From JACRIM01 sp964605185 (GTDB taxonomy: Bacteria; Planctomycetota; Phycisphaerae; UBA1845; UTPLA1), in contig CAZSBF010000006.1 of the NCBI GenBank assembly GCA_964605185.1, positions 1 to 64,000 of the forward strand: a DNA stretch of 64,000 nt, in the 5' to 3' direction. Below the pieces are notes generated by a model. The model had not been told where the DNA came from. It saw only the letters and a list, made by a program, of their open reading frames with translations, and did not search any database. Positions 33,477 through 41,726 of this stretch are shown here, piece after piece; positions within the stretch are counted from its first letter, which is position 1; each line of letters begins with the position of its first letter. The position numbers and the translations under genes were made by a program.

Positions 33477-35261
33477 TTAAGACTTCATTTTCTCCGCCAC
33501 ATCCATCGCGAATCCCGCCGCTTTGCCCACCACGCCCTTGCGGTGCGTGAGGTGCTGCAGCGGGCGGCGGAGGTCGCGGTTTTCGGGGCGGGCGACGTGG
33601 TCGCGAATCTCGTCGAGGGTGCGACCTGTCGATTCAATCGCACGTTTGAACTCATCCTTGCACTTCAGCTTCGCCTCGCCGAGAGCCATCTGCACGCGGC
33701 TATGGGCGTTGATGTCGCCTTCGCCGCTGGTCTCGATGGGGATGTAGATCATGTCCTTGAAGTGGCTGGTGACGGCCGCCTGCGCGCCGTCGCTCTGGGT
33801 GCTGGGCATGCAGCCGAAGGGCTTGAGGCTGAGCACCATGTGGGCGAGGTTCTTATTGATGTAGTAGATGTTTTTGGCGACTTCGAGGTGGCCTTCGCCG
33901 CCGCCGGCGCGGCTGTTGTAGTAGGGGTGGCCGGCGCGGGTGAGTTCGAGTTGCGGGGCCAGTTCATGCACCGTGCCGCCGATGGCCTTGCGAAGTTTGT
34001 TGTATTCGTGAACGACAATCTTCTCGGCTAGGTTGAGCGTGAAGAGTTTCTTACGGGCGGCGATCTCAACCGCCAGTCGACCCTTTACATCCCACTTCGA
34101 TGGCTCACCGGTGTCCTCAACCGTATGGCCCTTGGCGAGACCCTTGCGGTCGCCCGCCTTGAGGCCGGCCTGATGCAGCATGTAGCAGATCCACGTGGCG
34201 ACGGGCTCGACGAGCACCTCGGCCCCCTCGCTTTCGAGGAAGGGGAACATCTTGAAGTTTCCGTCGCCTTCGGTGGTCTGGGCCCAGAATTCGCCAGTGA
34301 CCTTGCAGATCGGCTTGGGCCGGAGGTAATCGACTTCGATCTCCTCGTTGATCATCTTGGCACATTTTTCGAATACGTCGGCGTAGTAGGTGCCGCGTAA
34401 CTGATCCAGGAATTTCTGCGCATCGTCCGACCCCTTCACCGGCGCGACCTTCGACAGTAACTTCGCGAGTACGCCGCCGTGAATCTCGTCGTAGTCCTTT
34501 TGGCGCAAGGCATCCTCGCATAGGGTCATGCACTTTTGCATGACTTCATTGGTTTTGCCGGGAATGACTTCGTACGGGCGAATCTGATAAGCGACCTCGT
34601 TCAGGACATCGCCCATGAACATCGCGTTGAGCAGCGAGAGGAAGAAGTTCAGGTTGAACTCCAGCCCCGCTTCGACGGCCGCCTGATCGAGCCCGCCGCC
34701 TTGTTGGAAGAGCAGGACGCGGAAGCCATCGAACCCGCTGTTACGCAGGGCGAGGCGATACTCCGCCTCGTACATGCCGAAGCGGCACGGCCCGCAGGCG
34801 CCGGCCGTGATGAAAACGTGGTCGCTGAGGATTTTTTCGAGCGGAATGCCTTCTTCATCGCGCATACGCTTGAGGTGGTTGACCACTGCGCCGACGGTGA
34901 AGTAGGTCGGGTTGCATTGGCCGTTGTTGCCGTACTCTTTGCCGGCCTGAAAGTCCGGTTTGGATGGCGTGGGGATGAGGCCGACCTTGTAACCCAGTCC
35001 TTCCAACCCGGCGACGATGAGTTGCTCGTGGCGAAGCGTGAGGCCGCCGAGCCAGATGGTGACCTTGCCGCGTTCGGCCTTGGTGAAGGACCCTTCGCGC
35101 GGTCGCTTGAAGTGTTGGACGGGTCCAACGGTCAGCCCGGCCTCTTTCATCATGCGTTCGCGCTCGGCGTGGAGCGTCGATTCGATGGAATCGGCCAGCA
35201 AAGGCAGGCGCAGTTCGGGCTTGGATTCCGTTCTTTCGTGGGTCGTCGCGGGAGCCACCAT
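33477..35261 (-). CDS. 2-hydroxyacyl-CoA dehydratase / double-cubane-cluster family protein
   Basis: A 594-aa probable Fe-S reductase partner of the tandem activase. Conserved cysteines occur in NNGQCNPTY (Cys116), AGACGPCRFGMYE (Cys156, Cys159) and KPFGCMPS (Cys484), as expected for cluster ligands in this superfamily. In many anaerobes this domain is fused to the activase/DUF2229 chain; here it is separate. Related double-cubane proteins reduce small molecules in an ATP-dependent way, whereas true dehydratases act on 2-hydroxyacyl-CoA. The sequence cannot decide between them, and no CoA-transferase gene is nearby. ATG 35261 has AGAGGTG 7 bases upstream. Confidence 0.85.
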   Translation of the reverse strand: MVAPATTHERTESKPELRLPLLADSIESTLHAERERMMKEAGLTVGPVQHFKRPREGSFTKAERGKVTIWLGGLTLRHEQLIVAGLEGLGYKVGLIPTPSKPDFQAGKEYGNNGQCNPTYFTVGAVVNHLKRMRDEEGIPLEKILSDHVFITAGACGPCRFGMYEAEYRLALRNSGFDGFRVLLFQQGGGLDQAAVEAGLEFNLNFFLSLLNAMFMGDVLNEVAYQIRPYEVIPGKTNEVMQKCMTLCEDALRQKDYDEIHGGVLAKLLSKVAPVKGSDDAQKFLDQLRGTYYADVFEKCAKMINEEIEVDYLRPKPICKVTGEFWAQTTEGDGNFKMFPFLESEGAEVLVEPVATWICYMLHQAGLKAGDRKGLAKGHTVEDTGEPSKWDVKGRLAVEIAARKKLFTLNLAEKIVVHEYNKLRKAIGGTVHELAPQLELTRAGHPYYNSRAGGGEGHLEVAKNIYYINKNLAHMVLSLKPFGCMPSTQSDGAQAAVTSHFKDMIYIPIETSGEGDINAHSRVQMALGEAKLKCKDEFKRAIESTGRTLDEIRDHVARPENRDLRRPLQHLTHRKGVVGKAAGFAMDVAEKMKS

Positions 35262-35674
35262 AATGTCACCTCTACGTTAGGGGGCACTAGCTTGCGCGGT
35301 CTTCCCTCCGCGCCGCCGGCCCTTGGATTGGACGCGCATTACACCGCGCCCCGCGAGCAAGTCCAGCTATTTATTGGGTTTTCTTGCTGTTCCATTGCGA
35401 AGCGTTCATGCCGCAGCCGGACAAACGGGAAAGCTAGTGAATACTAACTTAGCCGGTTTTGGAGGAACCCACTCCGGAATTCGCAAGGTCATGCACTGAC
35501 TGGGGTTTACGGAATTCACGGCCAAGACGATCGAGGGGGCGGCGGGTGAACGGGAGTCGCGATGCGCCGATGATCTTTGTGCAGTCGCACACCAAAACTG
35601 ACGCTATCACATGGCCGAGTCGCGTGTCTATCATTACATAAGGGTTGCAAACTGGGACTGCGGAGGAGATGGGT
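35262..35674. other. Divergent intergenic region
   Basis: 413 bases without a supportable gene, between the dehydratase-like gene (-) and the TPR gene (+). Both promoters should be here. I saw no strong hexamer pair, terminator or repeat. Confidence 0.5.
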
Positions 35675-36670
35675 ATGTCGCGTTTGGTCCTGATCAGCGT
35701 CTTGCTGTCCGCATCCACCCTCTCCGCACAACTTCGCGTTGTCACCCTCCCGCCGGCGAATGATGCGCCCGCTCCTGCGGAGTCGACGTCGGGCGATCCG
35801 TTGCTCCTTCGTCCCGGACATTACGTTCTTCCTTCGCCATACGCCGCGGATAATTTCAGCCCGCATCTTCGACCGTTTCCTGATTACAGCTACCTGCGTC
35901 GGCCGGGTTCGTCGCGGTTTCAAAGTCAACGGGCCTACGCCTATCCCGGTTACCCCTCCTGCGGAGGCGGCTACGCATCGCCCTATCCTTATTACTCCTA
36001 CGGCGTCGACGCTGAGCGAGCCTACAACCAGGGCCGATACGACGCCGACCATGAATACGTGCGCTACATCGCCTCGCAGCGTGCGGGCCGGCTGTTGAAT
36101 CAGTACGCCGTGCAATTCGATGAAGGCGTACGACTGTTCCGCGAGGGCAATTACGAACAGGCCATGGTGAACCACCTCGGCGCGGCGGAACTGAATCACG
36201 AGGGTGCGGCCCCGAGGCTGCACGCAGCGCATGCGATGTTTGCCATGGGGCGTTATCGCGAGGCGGTGCCGCTTTTGGAGCGGGCATTCGAGTTGATGCC
36301 GACGCTTGCCTACAAGACCTATGACCTGCGCGATGAGTATGGCCGCCGCGAGGAATTCGACGAGCATCTTTCGGCGTTGGAAGACTTTGTGCGGAGCAAC
36401 CCCAAGGACGCGGCGGGGTACACCCTGCTCGGCTATGTGACGTATTACACGCGAGGCCCGGGCGCGGCGGACTCGATCCTCCGCAGGGCAGCGTCGCTTA
36501 ATCCGCGAAGCTTTTTCATTCCGAAGTTGACCGAGGTTTCGAGCAAGGCGACGCCGAGAAATGGGAGATCCGTCAAGATTCGGCGTGAAAAGACCCCGGC
36601 GAAAGTGAGAACGCCGAAGCCAGAACCGGAATCGGGCGGGCTTCGCGTCGTATATCTGGGCCGCAGCTAA
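35675..36670 (+). CDS. Secreted TPR protein
   Basis: A 331-aa exported protein. A signal peptide (about residues 1-18, ending TLSAQ) precedes a Pro/Tyr-rich low-complexity segment (AYAYPGYPSCGGGYASPYPY, ~85-110) and three or four TPR-like helices (~150-285). The tail is basic. ATG 35675 has GGAGGAG 6 bases upstream; the ATG at 35669 lies too close to that site. Its last four bases overlap the end of the converging FHA gene. Probably an envelope scaffold; partner unknown. Confidence 0.75.
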   Translation: MSRLVLISVLLSASTLSAQLRVVTLPPANDAPAPAESTSGDPLLLRPGHYVLPSPYAADNFSPHLRPFPDYSYLRRPGSSRFQSQRAYAYPGYPSCGGGYASPYPYYSYGVDAERAYNQGRYDADHEYVRYIASQRAGRLLNQYAVQFDEGVRLFREGNYEQAMVNHLGAAELNHEGAAPRLHAAHAMFAMGRYREAVPLLERAFELMPTLAYKTYDLRDEYGRREEFDEHLSALEDFVRSNPKDAAGYTLLGYVTYYTRGPGAADSILRRAASLNPRSFFIPKLTEVSSKATPRNGRSVKIRREKTPAKVRTPKPEPESGGLRVVYLGRS

Positions 36671-37620
36671 TCCATCATCTGCATGATCGTCGCCACCAGG
36701 AGGACGACGACTGCGGTTTCACCAAGCGCTACTCCAATAACCGCGACGGCCACCGGTGGCGTTGTCACGATGAGGCAGGCCACCGATGCCGCGATGGCGA
36801 TTGCGCACGATGCGGGGACGGGCAGCGCCCATACCATGTCAGCGATCGCAAGGATAAGCAGCAGCGCCAGTGGTGTGAACTTGAAGTATTGATGCACCAG
36901 CGCGACGCGCCGACCAGTGAGCGTGAGCACGCCGCCGAGCACCAGCGCCCCCGCGCCAGCCACGGGCCATCGCCACGTCGTCGGGTCCATTCGATGCAAC
37001 GCAAAGAAATGGTAGATCGCGAGCATCCACGTCGCCGCGAACATGGTCCAGCGGGCAATCGGGAAGCGATTGGTAATGACCTGCCCGCCAAGCGTCTTGT
37101 GTGTCGTGACCTGCGTCATGGTCGGCAGGTAGCCCGACGTGTCAGTTACAGGCGCGGGCGGCGGCGCGACGATGGTGGACCCATCGTGGGTCTGATAGTC
37201 GAGGCGAAGTCTAAAGTTTCCGATTCGCAGCGATTGTTTCGGTGCGAGTTTGCCGCGGGCGACGCGCTGCGTGCCGATGAAGGTGCCGCCGCTTCCCTGC
37301 GAGTCTTCGACAATCACCGCGCCGTCGTTTCGGAGGCACAGTTTGCAGTGCACGCCGGAGATGGATTCATCGTCGAGGGAGATCCAGTTACCATTTGATT
37401 GGCCGATCTTGAGTTCGACGCCGACAGGAATGAGGAAGCGCTCGCCGACCCAGTGCGGGCCTTCCATGACCGTGAGCAGGGCGCGGCGCCGTTCAATCGG
37501 GCCATTGTCGATCTCGATGTCGAGTTCGCGATTGCAGCTTGGGCAGGTCAGCGAAACGACGAGTTCGAGGTGTTCGAAATCGATGGGGTTGCCGCAGGGG
37601 CAACAGACGACTACAGCCAT
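36667..37620 (-). CDS. Zinc-ribbon/FHA/multi-TM protein
   Basis: A 317-aa membrane protein. The N-terminus has a zinc-ribbon-like site (CCPCGN ... CPSC, residues 6-32). An FHA domain (~60-145) has the GQSNGN, SISGVHCKL and GSGGTFIG positions, though the usual GR start and HNG are altered. About five hydrophobic helices (190-315) follow. FHA domains bind phosphothreonine, so it may relay Ser/Thr-kinase signals at the membrane. This is the second FHA protein in the window. Convergent with the TPR gene. Confidence 0.8.
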   Translation of the reverse strand: MAVVVCCPCGNPIDFEHLELVVSLTCPSCNRELDIEIDNGPIERRRALLTVMEGPHWVGERFLIPVGVELKIGQSNGNWISLDDESISGVHCKLCLRNDGAVIVEDSQGSGGTFIGTQRVARGKLAPKQSLRIGNFRLRLDYQTHDGSTIVAPPPAPVTDTSGYLPTMTQVTTHKTLGGQVITNRFPIARWTMFAATWMLAIYHFFALHRMDPTTWRWPVAGAGALVLGGVLTLTGRRVALVHQYFKFTPLALLLILAIADMVWALPVPASCAIAIAASVACLIVTTPPVAVAVIGVALGETAVVVLLVATIMQMMD

Positions 37621-37787
37621 ACAGTGTCCAAGCCTCCTATTTCAACGGACGAACCGCCATTATAACCTCCCGGTGCCGTCCTCCCCAACGGGTGCATTCC
37701 GGCCGCATCAACCTCACCGTCCGGGCTTGCCGATGATTCATGAACCACCCGCGCGGAGCCCCCGCGCAGGTTTTGCGCGAGGAATCC

Positions 37788-38531
37788 GTGGTCTTCATCA
37801 CAACTTCCATCTGGCTGGCCATCATCACCCTGCTTGCCTGGGGCGTTCACACCATCTGGGAAGGACTGGCCAAACCCAAAACGCTGAATGTCGCATTGCT
37901 TCCCGGCACCCTTGCCGCCGGTCTTGGTCGGATAGTCGCATTACTCATCACCGGCGCAACGCTTCCAGATCAACAAAAATCGGGGACCGGCAAACCGGGG
38001 GCACCGCCGCCGGGCCCCCAGCCCAAAATGAAGGTGGTCGGGCCGATCCTGGTCGCCCTGATTCCCATGCTTTTGCTTGGGTTCACGCTTTATGTGGTCG
38101 TGCTGCGGCTCGGCGGACCGGTGGTGAGCCAAGTGCCGGCCGACCCATTGTCGAGGGAGCTGCCCGTAACGTTGTCCGCCTTTTGGAGCCAAATGCGGGC
38201 CGTCATCACCCTCTGTGAAAAGACGCTGGATGCGGTGCTGTCGGCGGAGACGTCTCCGTATCGAATCGCGCTGTTTGTATACCTCATGATCAGTCTGACG
38301 GTTCGACTCGCGCCGATGCCGGGCAACTTGAAGGGGCAGTTGATGGCAGTCGCCGTTCTCGGCGGCGTGGCGATCCTCGCGGGGACACTGACGCCGGTCA
38401 TCGAGGAGCGTGTTGTCGCGCTTTGGCCGCTGCTTTGTCTGGTGGTGGGGTGGCTGTCGCTCCTGCTTTTGGGAAGCTTGATCGCCAAGGCGCTGATCAC
38501 GTCGGCGCGGTCGGTCATCAAGTGGGATTAG
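37788..38531 (+). CDS. Membrane protein of unknown function
   Basis: About 247 aa with five or six hydrophobic helices: one at the very N-terminus (ITTSIWLAIITLLAWG), others near IVALLITGA, ILVALIPMLLLGFTLYV, IALFVYLMISLTV, VAVLGGVAILAG and LCLVVGWLSLLLLGSLI. I prefer GTG 37788 because GAGGAAT lies 5 bases upstream; ATG 37740 would add 16 polar residues. No family recognised. It lies between the divergent FHA gene and the flagellar genes. Confidence 0.7.
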   Translation: MVFITTSIWLAIITLLAWGVHTIWEGLAKPKTLNVALLPGTLAAGLGRIVALLITGATLPDQQKSGTGKPGAPPPGPQPKMKVVGPILVALIPMLLLGFTLYVVVLRLGGPVVSQVPADPLSRELPVTLSAFWSQMRAVITLCEKTLDAVLSAETSPYRIALFVYLMISLTVRLAPMPGNLKGQLMAVAVLGGVAILAGTLTPVIEERVVALWPLLCLVVGWLSLLLLGSLIAKALITSARSVIKWD

Positions 38532-38615
38532 CCCCGTCGCAGTGATCTGCGCAATTCCTGCATCGGAAACTCCTGTACGCCCCCTAATTTCTCAACACGA
38601 CATGCGTCGGTGGTG

Positions 38616-38643
38616 CAATGTTGCGCGACGCGTGGGCCGATAA
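38616..38643 (+). promoter_or_regulatory. Sigma-28 (FliA)-type promoter for the flagellin-tail gene
   Basis: CAATGTTG (38616-38623), 12 bases, then GCCGATAA (38636-38643), which is exactly the enterobacterial FliA -10 element. AATGT to CCGATA spacing is 15 bases, the same as at the flagellin promoter. It lies in the otherwise empty 330-base gap before 38862. Confidence 0.6.
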
Positions 38644-38861
38644 GCCCGAGTTCGCGAAAACACTGCGAGAGAATGATTGAACGTGCGCGCCGCTGCGCGT
38701 AGCATTTTCATCGTGGCGAGTTTCACACGATTCACATCAATGTCAGGGTCCGGTTTGCCCTGTTGCGGCCTTTTTGCTTATTCCACCACGATTGATGGTC
38801 GATTCGGGCGGATGCACGCCGGCAGGGGACGGTGTCGCTTTGCCCGCAAGGAGCGCGCTTC

Positions 38862-39521
38862 GTGAAGCGAAAGGCACCCGGAATCACCGATCTGATCGCC
38901 GCCCGCGTGCGGACGACGCGCCGCCCGCCGGGCGCGACGGGCGATGCACCGTTCCTGAAGCTTGTCCGCGAGGAGGCGGCGCCCGCCCGGGTGGAGACGC
39001 CGCGAGTCAACCTCGAATTACCGGAACGAGTGCTGACCCAGATTCGCACGCTGACCGGGAAACTCAACACTGTCATACGAAAAGCGATGTCGTCGGCCGT
39101 CGGCGATAACGAGATTCAGGTCATTCAGGCGTGCATCGACAAGACGGTGGACGCCGTCGCCAATCTGATTCACAGCCACCGCCCCGCGGGCACGGCGCTG
39201 TATCGCTCCCTCGACATCGCCGGGTTTTTTGATATGCGACGCGGCGGACGTTTCGACCTCATCAAGAACCATCTCTCCATGATCGCCCGCATCGCCGCAA
39301 GCGCCTCAACCTGCCTTGCTCCGGTTCGACGGTCGCCGCATTCCGATGACATCGCACGGGAGAACGCGGCCGCCAGCGAGATCACGCAGGATGATCTTGA
39401 TTTCGCGGCGCAGATCAGCCGGATGACCCAGGCCGAGATCCTGGCGCAGACGTCCAATCAGTTCCGCCGGCTTCGTTCCGCCTCGCAATCGCCGACCCTC
39501 GAAACTTTTTCCAACGAATAG
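38862..39521 (+). CDS. Flagellin C-terminal-like protein (no flagellin N-terminus)
   Basis: A 219-aa protein of unknown function. Its tail (DDLDFAAQISRMTQAEILAQTSNQF, ~183-207, given here in two halves: DDLDFAAQISRM and TQAEILAQTSNQF) aligns with the D0 helix of the adjacent flagellin (DTDYASEVANLTRSQILVQ). The rest is basic and helical and has no flagellin N-terminal or hypervariable domain. GTG 38862 has AAGGAG 8 bases upstream. A sigma-28-like promoter precedes it and fliC follows, so a flagellar role such as capping, joining or regulating filament assembly is likely (inference). Confidence 0.75.
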   Translation: MKRKAPGITDLIAARVRTTRRPPGATGDAPFLKLVREEAAPARVETPRVNLELPERVLTQIRTLTGKLNTVIRKAMSSAVGDNEIQVIQACIDKTVDAVANLIHSHRPAGTALYRSLDIAGFFDMRRGGRFDLIKNHLSMIARIAASASTCLAPVRRSPHSDDIARENAAASEITQDDLDFAAQISRMTQAEILAQTSNQFRRLRSASQSPTLETFSNE

Positions 39522-39650
39522 TCACCGATGCCTGTCCAATAATGCGCCGCCATGGTCGTTGCGCCGGGCGATTCGCGTGGTTCTCGGAATCATCGGCACC
39601 ATTCGCGCATCTTTTTCCACGGAAAAAATCAAATTATTCCGGGGACTAAT

Positions 39651-39677
39651 GAAAGTCGGACTCGGCGTGGCCCGATA
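39651..39677 (+). promoter_or_regulatory. Sigma-28 (FliA)-type promoter for flagellin
   Basis: GAAAGTCG (39651-39658) and GCCCGATA (39670-39677). AAAGT to CCGATA is separated by 15 bases, the same spacing as the promoter at 38616. The transcript leader would be about 175 bases. Confidence 0.5.
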
Positions 39678-39791
39678 GGACCGGCGGTTCGTTGTGGCCT
39701 GTGGGTCGAACGGATCGGCTTGAATTGTGTCCGGTGTGTGTTGCCCGAATGACGTGGCGAACGCCGAGATGCGAGCGAGTCAAAAACCAAA

Positions 39792-39813
39792 GGCACACAC
39801 GGTTGTGTGCCTC
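39792..39813 (+). promoter_or_regulatory. Perfect hairpin in the flagellin leader
   Basis: AGGCACACA-CGGT-TGTGTGCCT, a 9-bp stem with a tetraloop, 45 bases upstream of the fliC ATG. No T-run follows. It could stabilise the flagellin mRNA or bind a regulator, as leaders of flagellin mRNAs often do. Confidence 0.5.
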
Positions 39814-39858
39814 GCCTGCTTACGCGTCGTCGCGTGAGCGGTATTCAGGGAGGAATCC

Positions 39859-41337
39859 ATGAGTCGGATCAATACAAACGTCTCGGCACTTCAAGCCATC
39901 AGCAAGCTTAACAGCAACCAGAACGATCTGGCCAAGCGACTTGAGCGGCTGAGCTCGGGTCTTCGGATCAACCGCGGTGCCGATGATCCGGCCGGCCTGA
40001 TTGCCTCCGAATCGCTCCGGGCTGAAACCCGCGGCATTTCGACGGCCATCGACAACTCGACGCGAGCCATCAACGTCATCTCGACGGCGGATGCCGCGCT
40101 GGGCGAAGTCTCCAAGCTCCTGCTTGAAGTCAAGCGCCTGGTTAACGCGTCGTCGAACTCGGGCGCGCTGTCCAACGATGAAGTTCAGGCGAATCAGCTT
40201 CAGGTTGACTCGCTCCTGGAAAGCATCAACCGAATCGCAAACTCGACCCAGTTCAACGGCAAGAAGCTGCTGAACGGCGAGCTTTCCTACACCATCAGCG
40301 GCCAGAACACCTCCAACTTGCAGCGCCTGCAGGTCTTCGGTGCCCGCATCCCGGCCGGCGGTGCGCTGCCTGTCGCGGTTCAGGTCACTCAGTCCGCTCA
40401 GACCGCCGTGCTCAACATCACGCAGGGCGGCACCAGCGGACTCTCCGCAGCCGGCACGACCTCGACCCTCAAGAGCGGCAATGCCGTGACCGTCGAAGTC
40501 CGCGGCCGACTCGGCACTGAAGTGTTCAGCTTTACCGCCGGTACTACGGTCAGCTCGATTGCCACCGCCATCACCGGCTTCAAGTCGCTGACGGGCGTGT
40601 CGGCCACCGTTAACAAGACCGGCACCAACAGCGCCATTGGTATTGCTTTCAACAGCGTTGGCTATGGTAGCGAAGAGTTTGTCTCCGTTCGGGCCATCAG
40701 CGGCCAGTTCACCGTCGCCATCGGCGACAAGGGCGACCATGAGGACGGCGGTCGCGATGCCGGCGTGCTCTTCAACGGGCAGGCGGCCAGCGTCAGCGGC
40801 CTTACGGCTCGCATCCGATCGAGCGGTCTCGACATCGTCGCGGATCTTTCCACGACGTTCGGCACGACGCTCGGCAGCACAACCTTCGGCGTGACCGGCG
40901 GCGGAGCCAACTTCCAGATCGGTCCTGATGTCAACAGCGATGGCCTCGTGAGCATCGGCATCCCGGCAATCACCACGTCGAACCTTGGCAATACGACATC
41001 CGGTTACCTGAACACAATCGGCACCGGTGGCACCAATGCCATCACCGACCCCGCTCGACAGCCAACCGCCGCCGAAATCGTGTCGTCCGCGATCACACAG
41101 GTCGCCATCCTGAGCGGTCGCCTCGGCGGCTTCCAGGCGAACCAGATTGAAACGAATCTCAACAGCCAGCGCGTCGCGTTGGAAAACGTTAAGGCGTCGG
41201 AATCCTCGATCCGCGACACGGACTATGCTTCGGAAGTTGCGAACCTTACGCGGTCGCAGATCCTTGTGCAGTCCACCACGCAGATCCTGGGTCTGGCGAA
41301 TCAGATTCCGCAGAACGTGCTGGCCCTCCTGCGATAA
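39859..41337 (+). CDS. fliC: Flagellin
   Basis: A 492-aa filament subunit exported through the flagellar type III system. The N-terminal D0/D1 region (1-140) begins MSRINTNVSALQAI and contains LSSGLRINRGADDPAGLIASE. The C-terminal D0/D1 region ends ILVQSTTQILGLANQIPQNVLALLR. The central ~250 residues form the Ser/Thr/Gly-rich surface domain, including a stretch similar to Flagellin_IN motifs. GGGAGG lies 6 bases before the ATG, and a strong terminator follows. Probably highly expressed from the sigma-28-like promoter at 39651. Confidence 0.97.
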   Translation: MSRINTNVSALQAISKLNSNQNDLAKRLERLSSGLRINRGADDPAGLIASESLRAETRGISTAIDNSTRAINVISTADAALGEVSKLLLEVKRLVNASSNSGALSNDEVQANQLQVDSLLESINRIANSTQFNGKKLLNGELSYTISGQNTSNLQRLQVFGARIPAGGALPVAVQVTQSAQTAVLNITQGGTSGLSAAGTTSTLKSGNAVTVEVRGRLGTEVFSFTAGTTVSSIATAITGFKSLTGVSATVNKTGTNSAIGIAFNSVGYGSEEFVSVRAISGQFTVAIGDKGDHEDGGRDAGVLFNGQAASVSGLTARIRSSGLDIVADLSTTFGTTLGSTTFGVTGGGANFQIGPDVNSDGLVSIGIPAITTSNLGNTTSGYLNTIGTGGTNAITDPARQPTAAEIVSSAITQVAILSGRLGGFQANQIETNLNSQRVALENVKASESSIRDTDYASEVANLTRSQILVQSTTQILGLANQIPQNVLALLR

Positions 41338-41373
41338 TTCGCGGGTGGACCGGTCCGAACGAATCGGCAAAAA

Positions 41374-41409
41374 CGGCGCGGCGTCCTCTGGGCGCCGCGC
41401 CGATTTTTT
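41374..41409 (+). terminator. Intrinsic terminator after flagellin
   Basis: A perfect 10-bp stem CGGCGCGGCG / CGCCGCGCCG (41374-41383, 41393-41402) with a 9-base loop, followed by ATTTTTTT. Confidence 0.95.
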
Positions 41410-41726
41410 TGCCCCGCTTGTTCGACCGATAGTACTCGTGGGCCGGTCAGCCGGCTCCGGGGGATCGAGATCGCCGTTCGCCGCGTGGAGAAAGACGAAT
41501 GTATTCGCGACTATCGCAGCGTGACGTGTGTGTGAAGCACGGGTTGATCCTGACGTGCTTTGTAAACGGCAAGAAGCGATTCAAGGCCGTGAGCCTCACG
41601 GACCTCGCCGCGGCCGAGCCGCACCGCGCTCCACAGCCCGGCCCTTCCGCCGCGACAGGCACACGGCGCCGCCTTCGCTGATCGCCCGCCCATCGCCGTG
41701 TTTCGCCCGCCCGAAAGGCATTCACG
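41410..41726. other. Intergenic region fliC-fliD
   Basis: 317 bases without a convincing gene. ACCGATAG at 41425-41432 resembles a sigma-28 -10 element, but the expected -35 position is the terminator T-run, so it is uncertain. A 60-codon frame at 41499 has no ribosome site or family. Confidence 0.45.

Noticed and set aside
39820..41370. 516-codon open frame opposite flagellin
   Set aside because: Antisense shadow of an unmistakable fliC gene.
41425..41432. Third possible sigma-28 -10 (ACCGATAG) before fliD
   Set aside because: The matching -35 position falls in the fliC terminator T-run; kept only as a note.
41499..41681. 60-codon frame between fliC and fliD
   Set aside because: No ribosome site and no resemblance to CsrA, FlaG or FliW; the tail is Arg/Pro/Ala-rich like non-coding GC-rich DNA.
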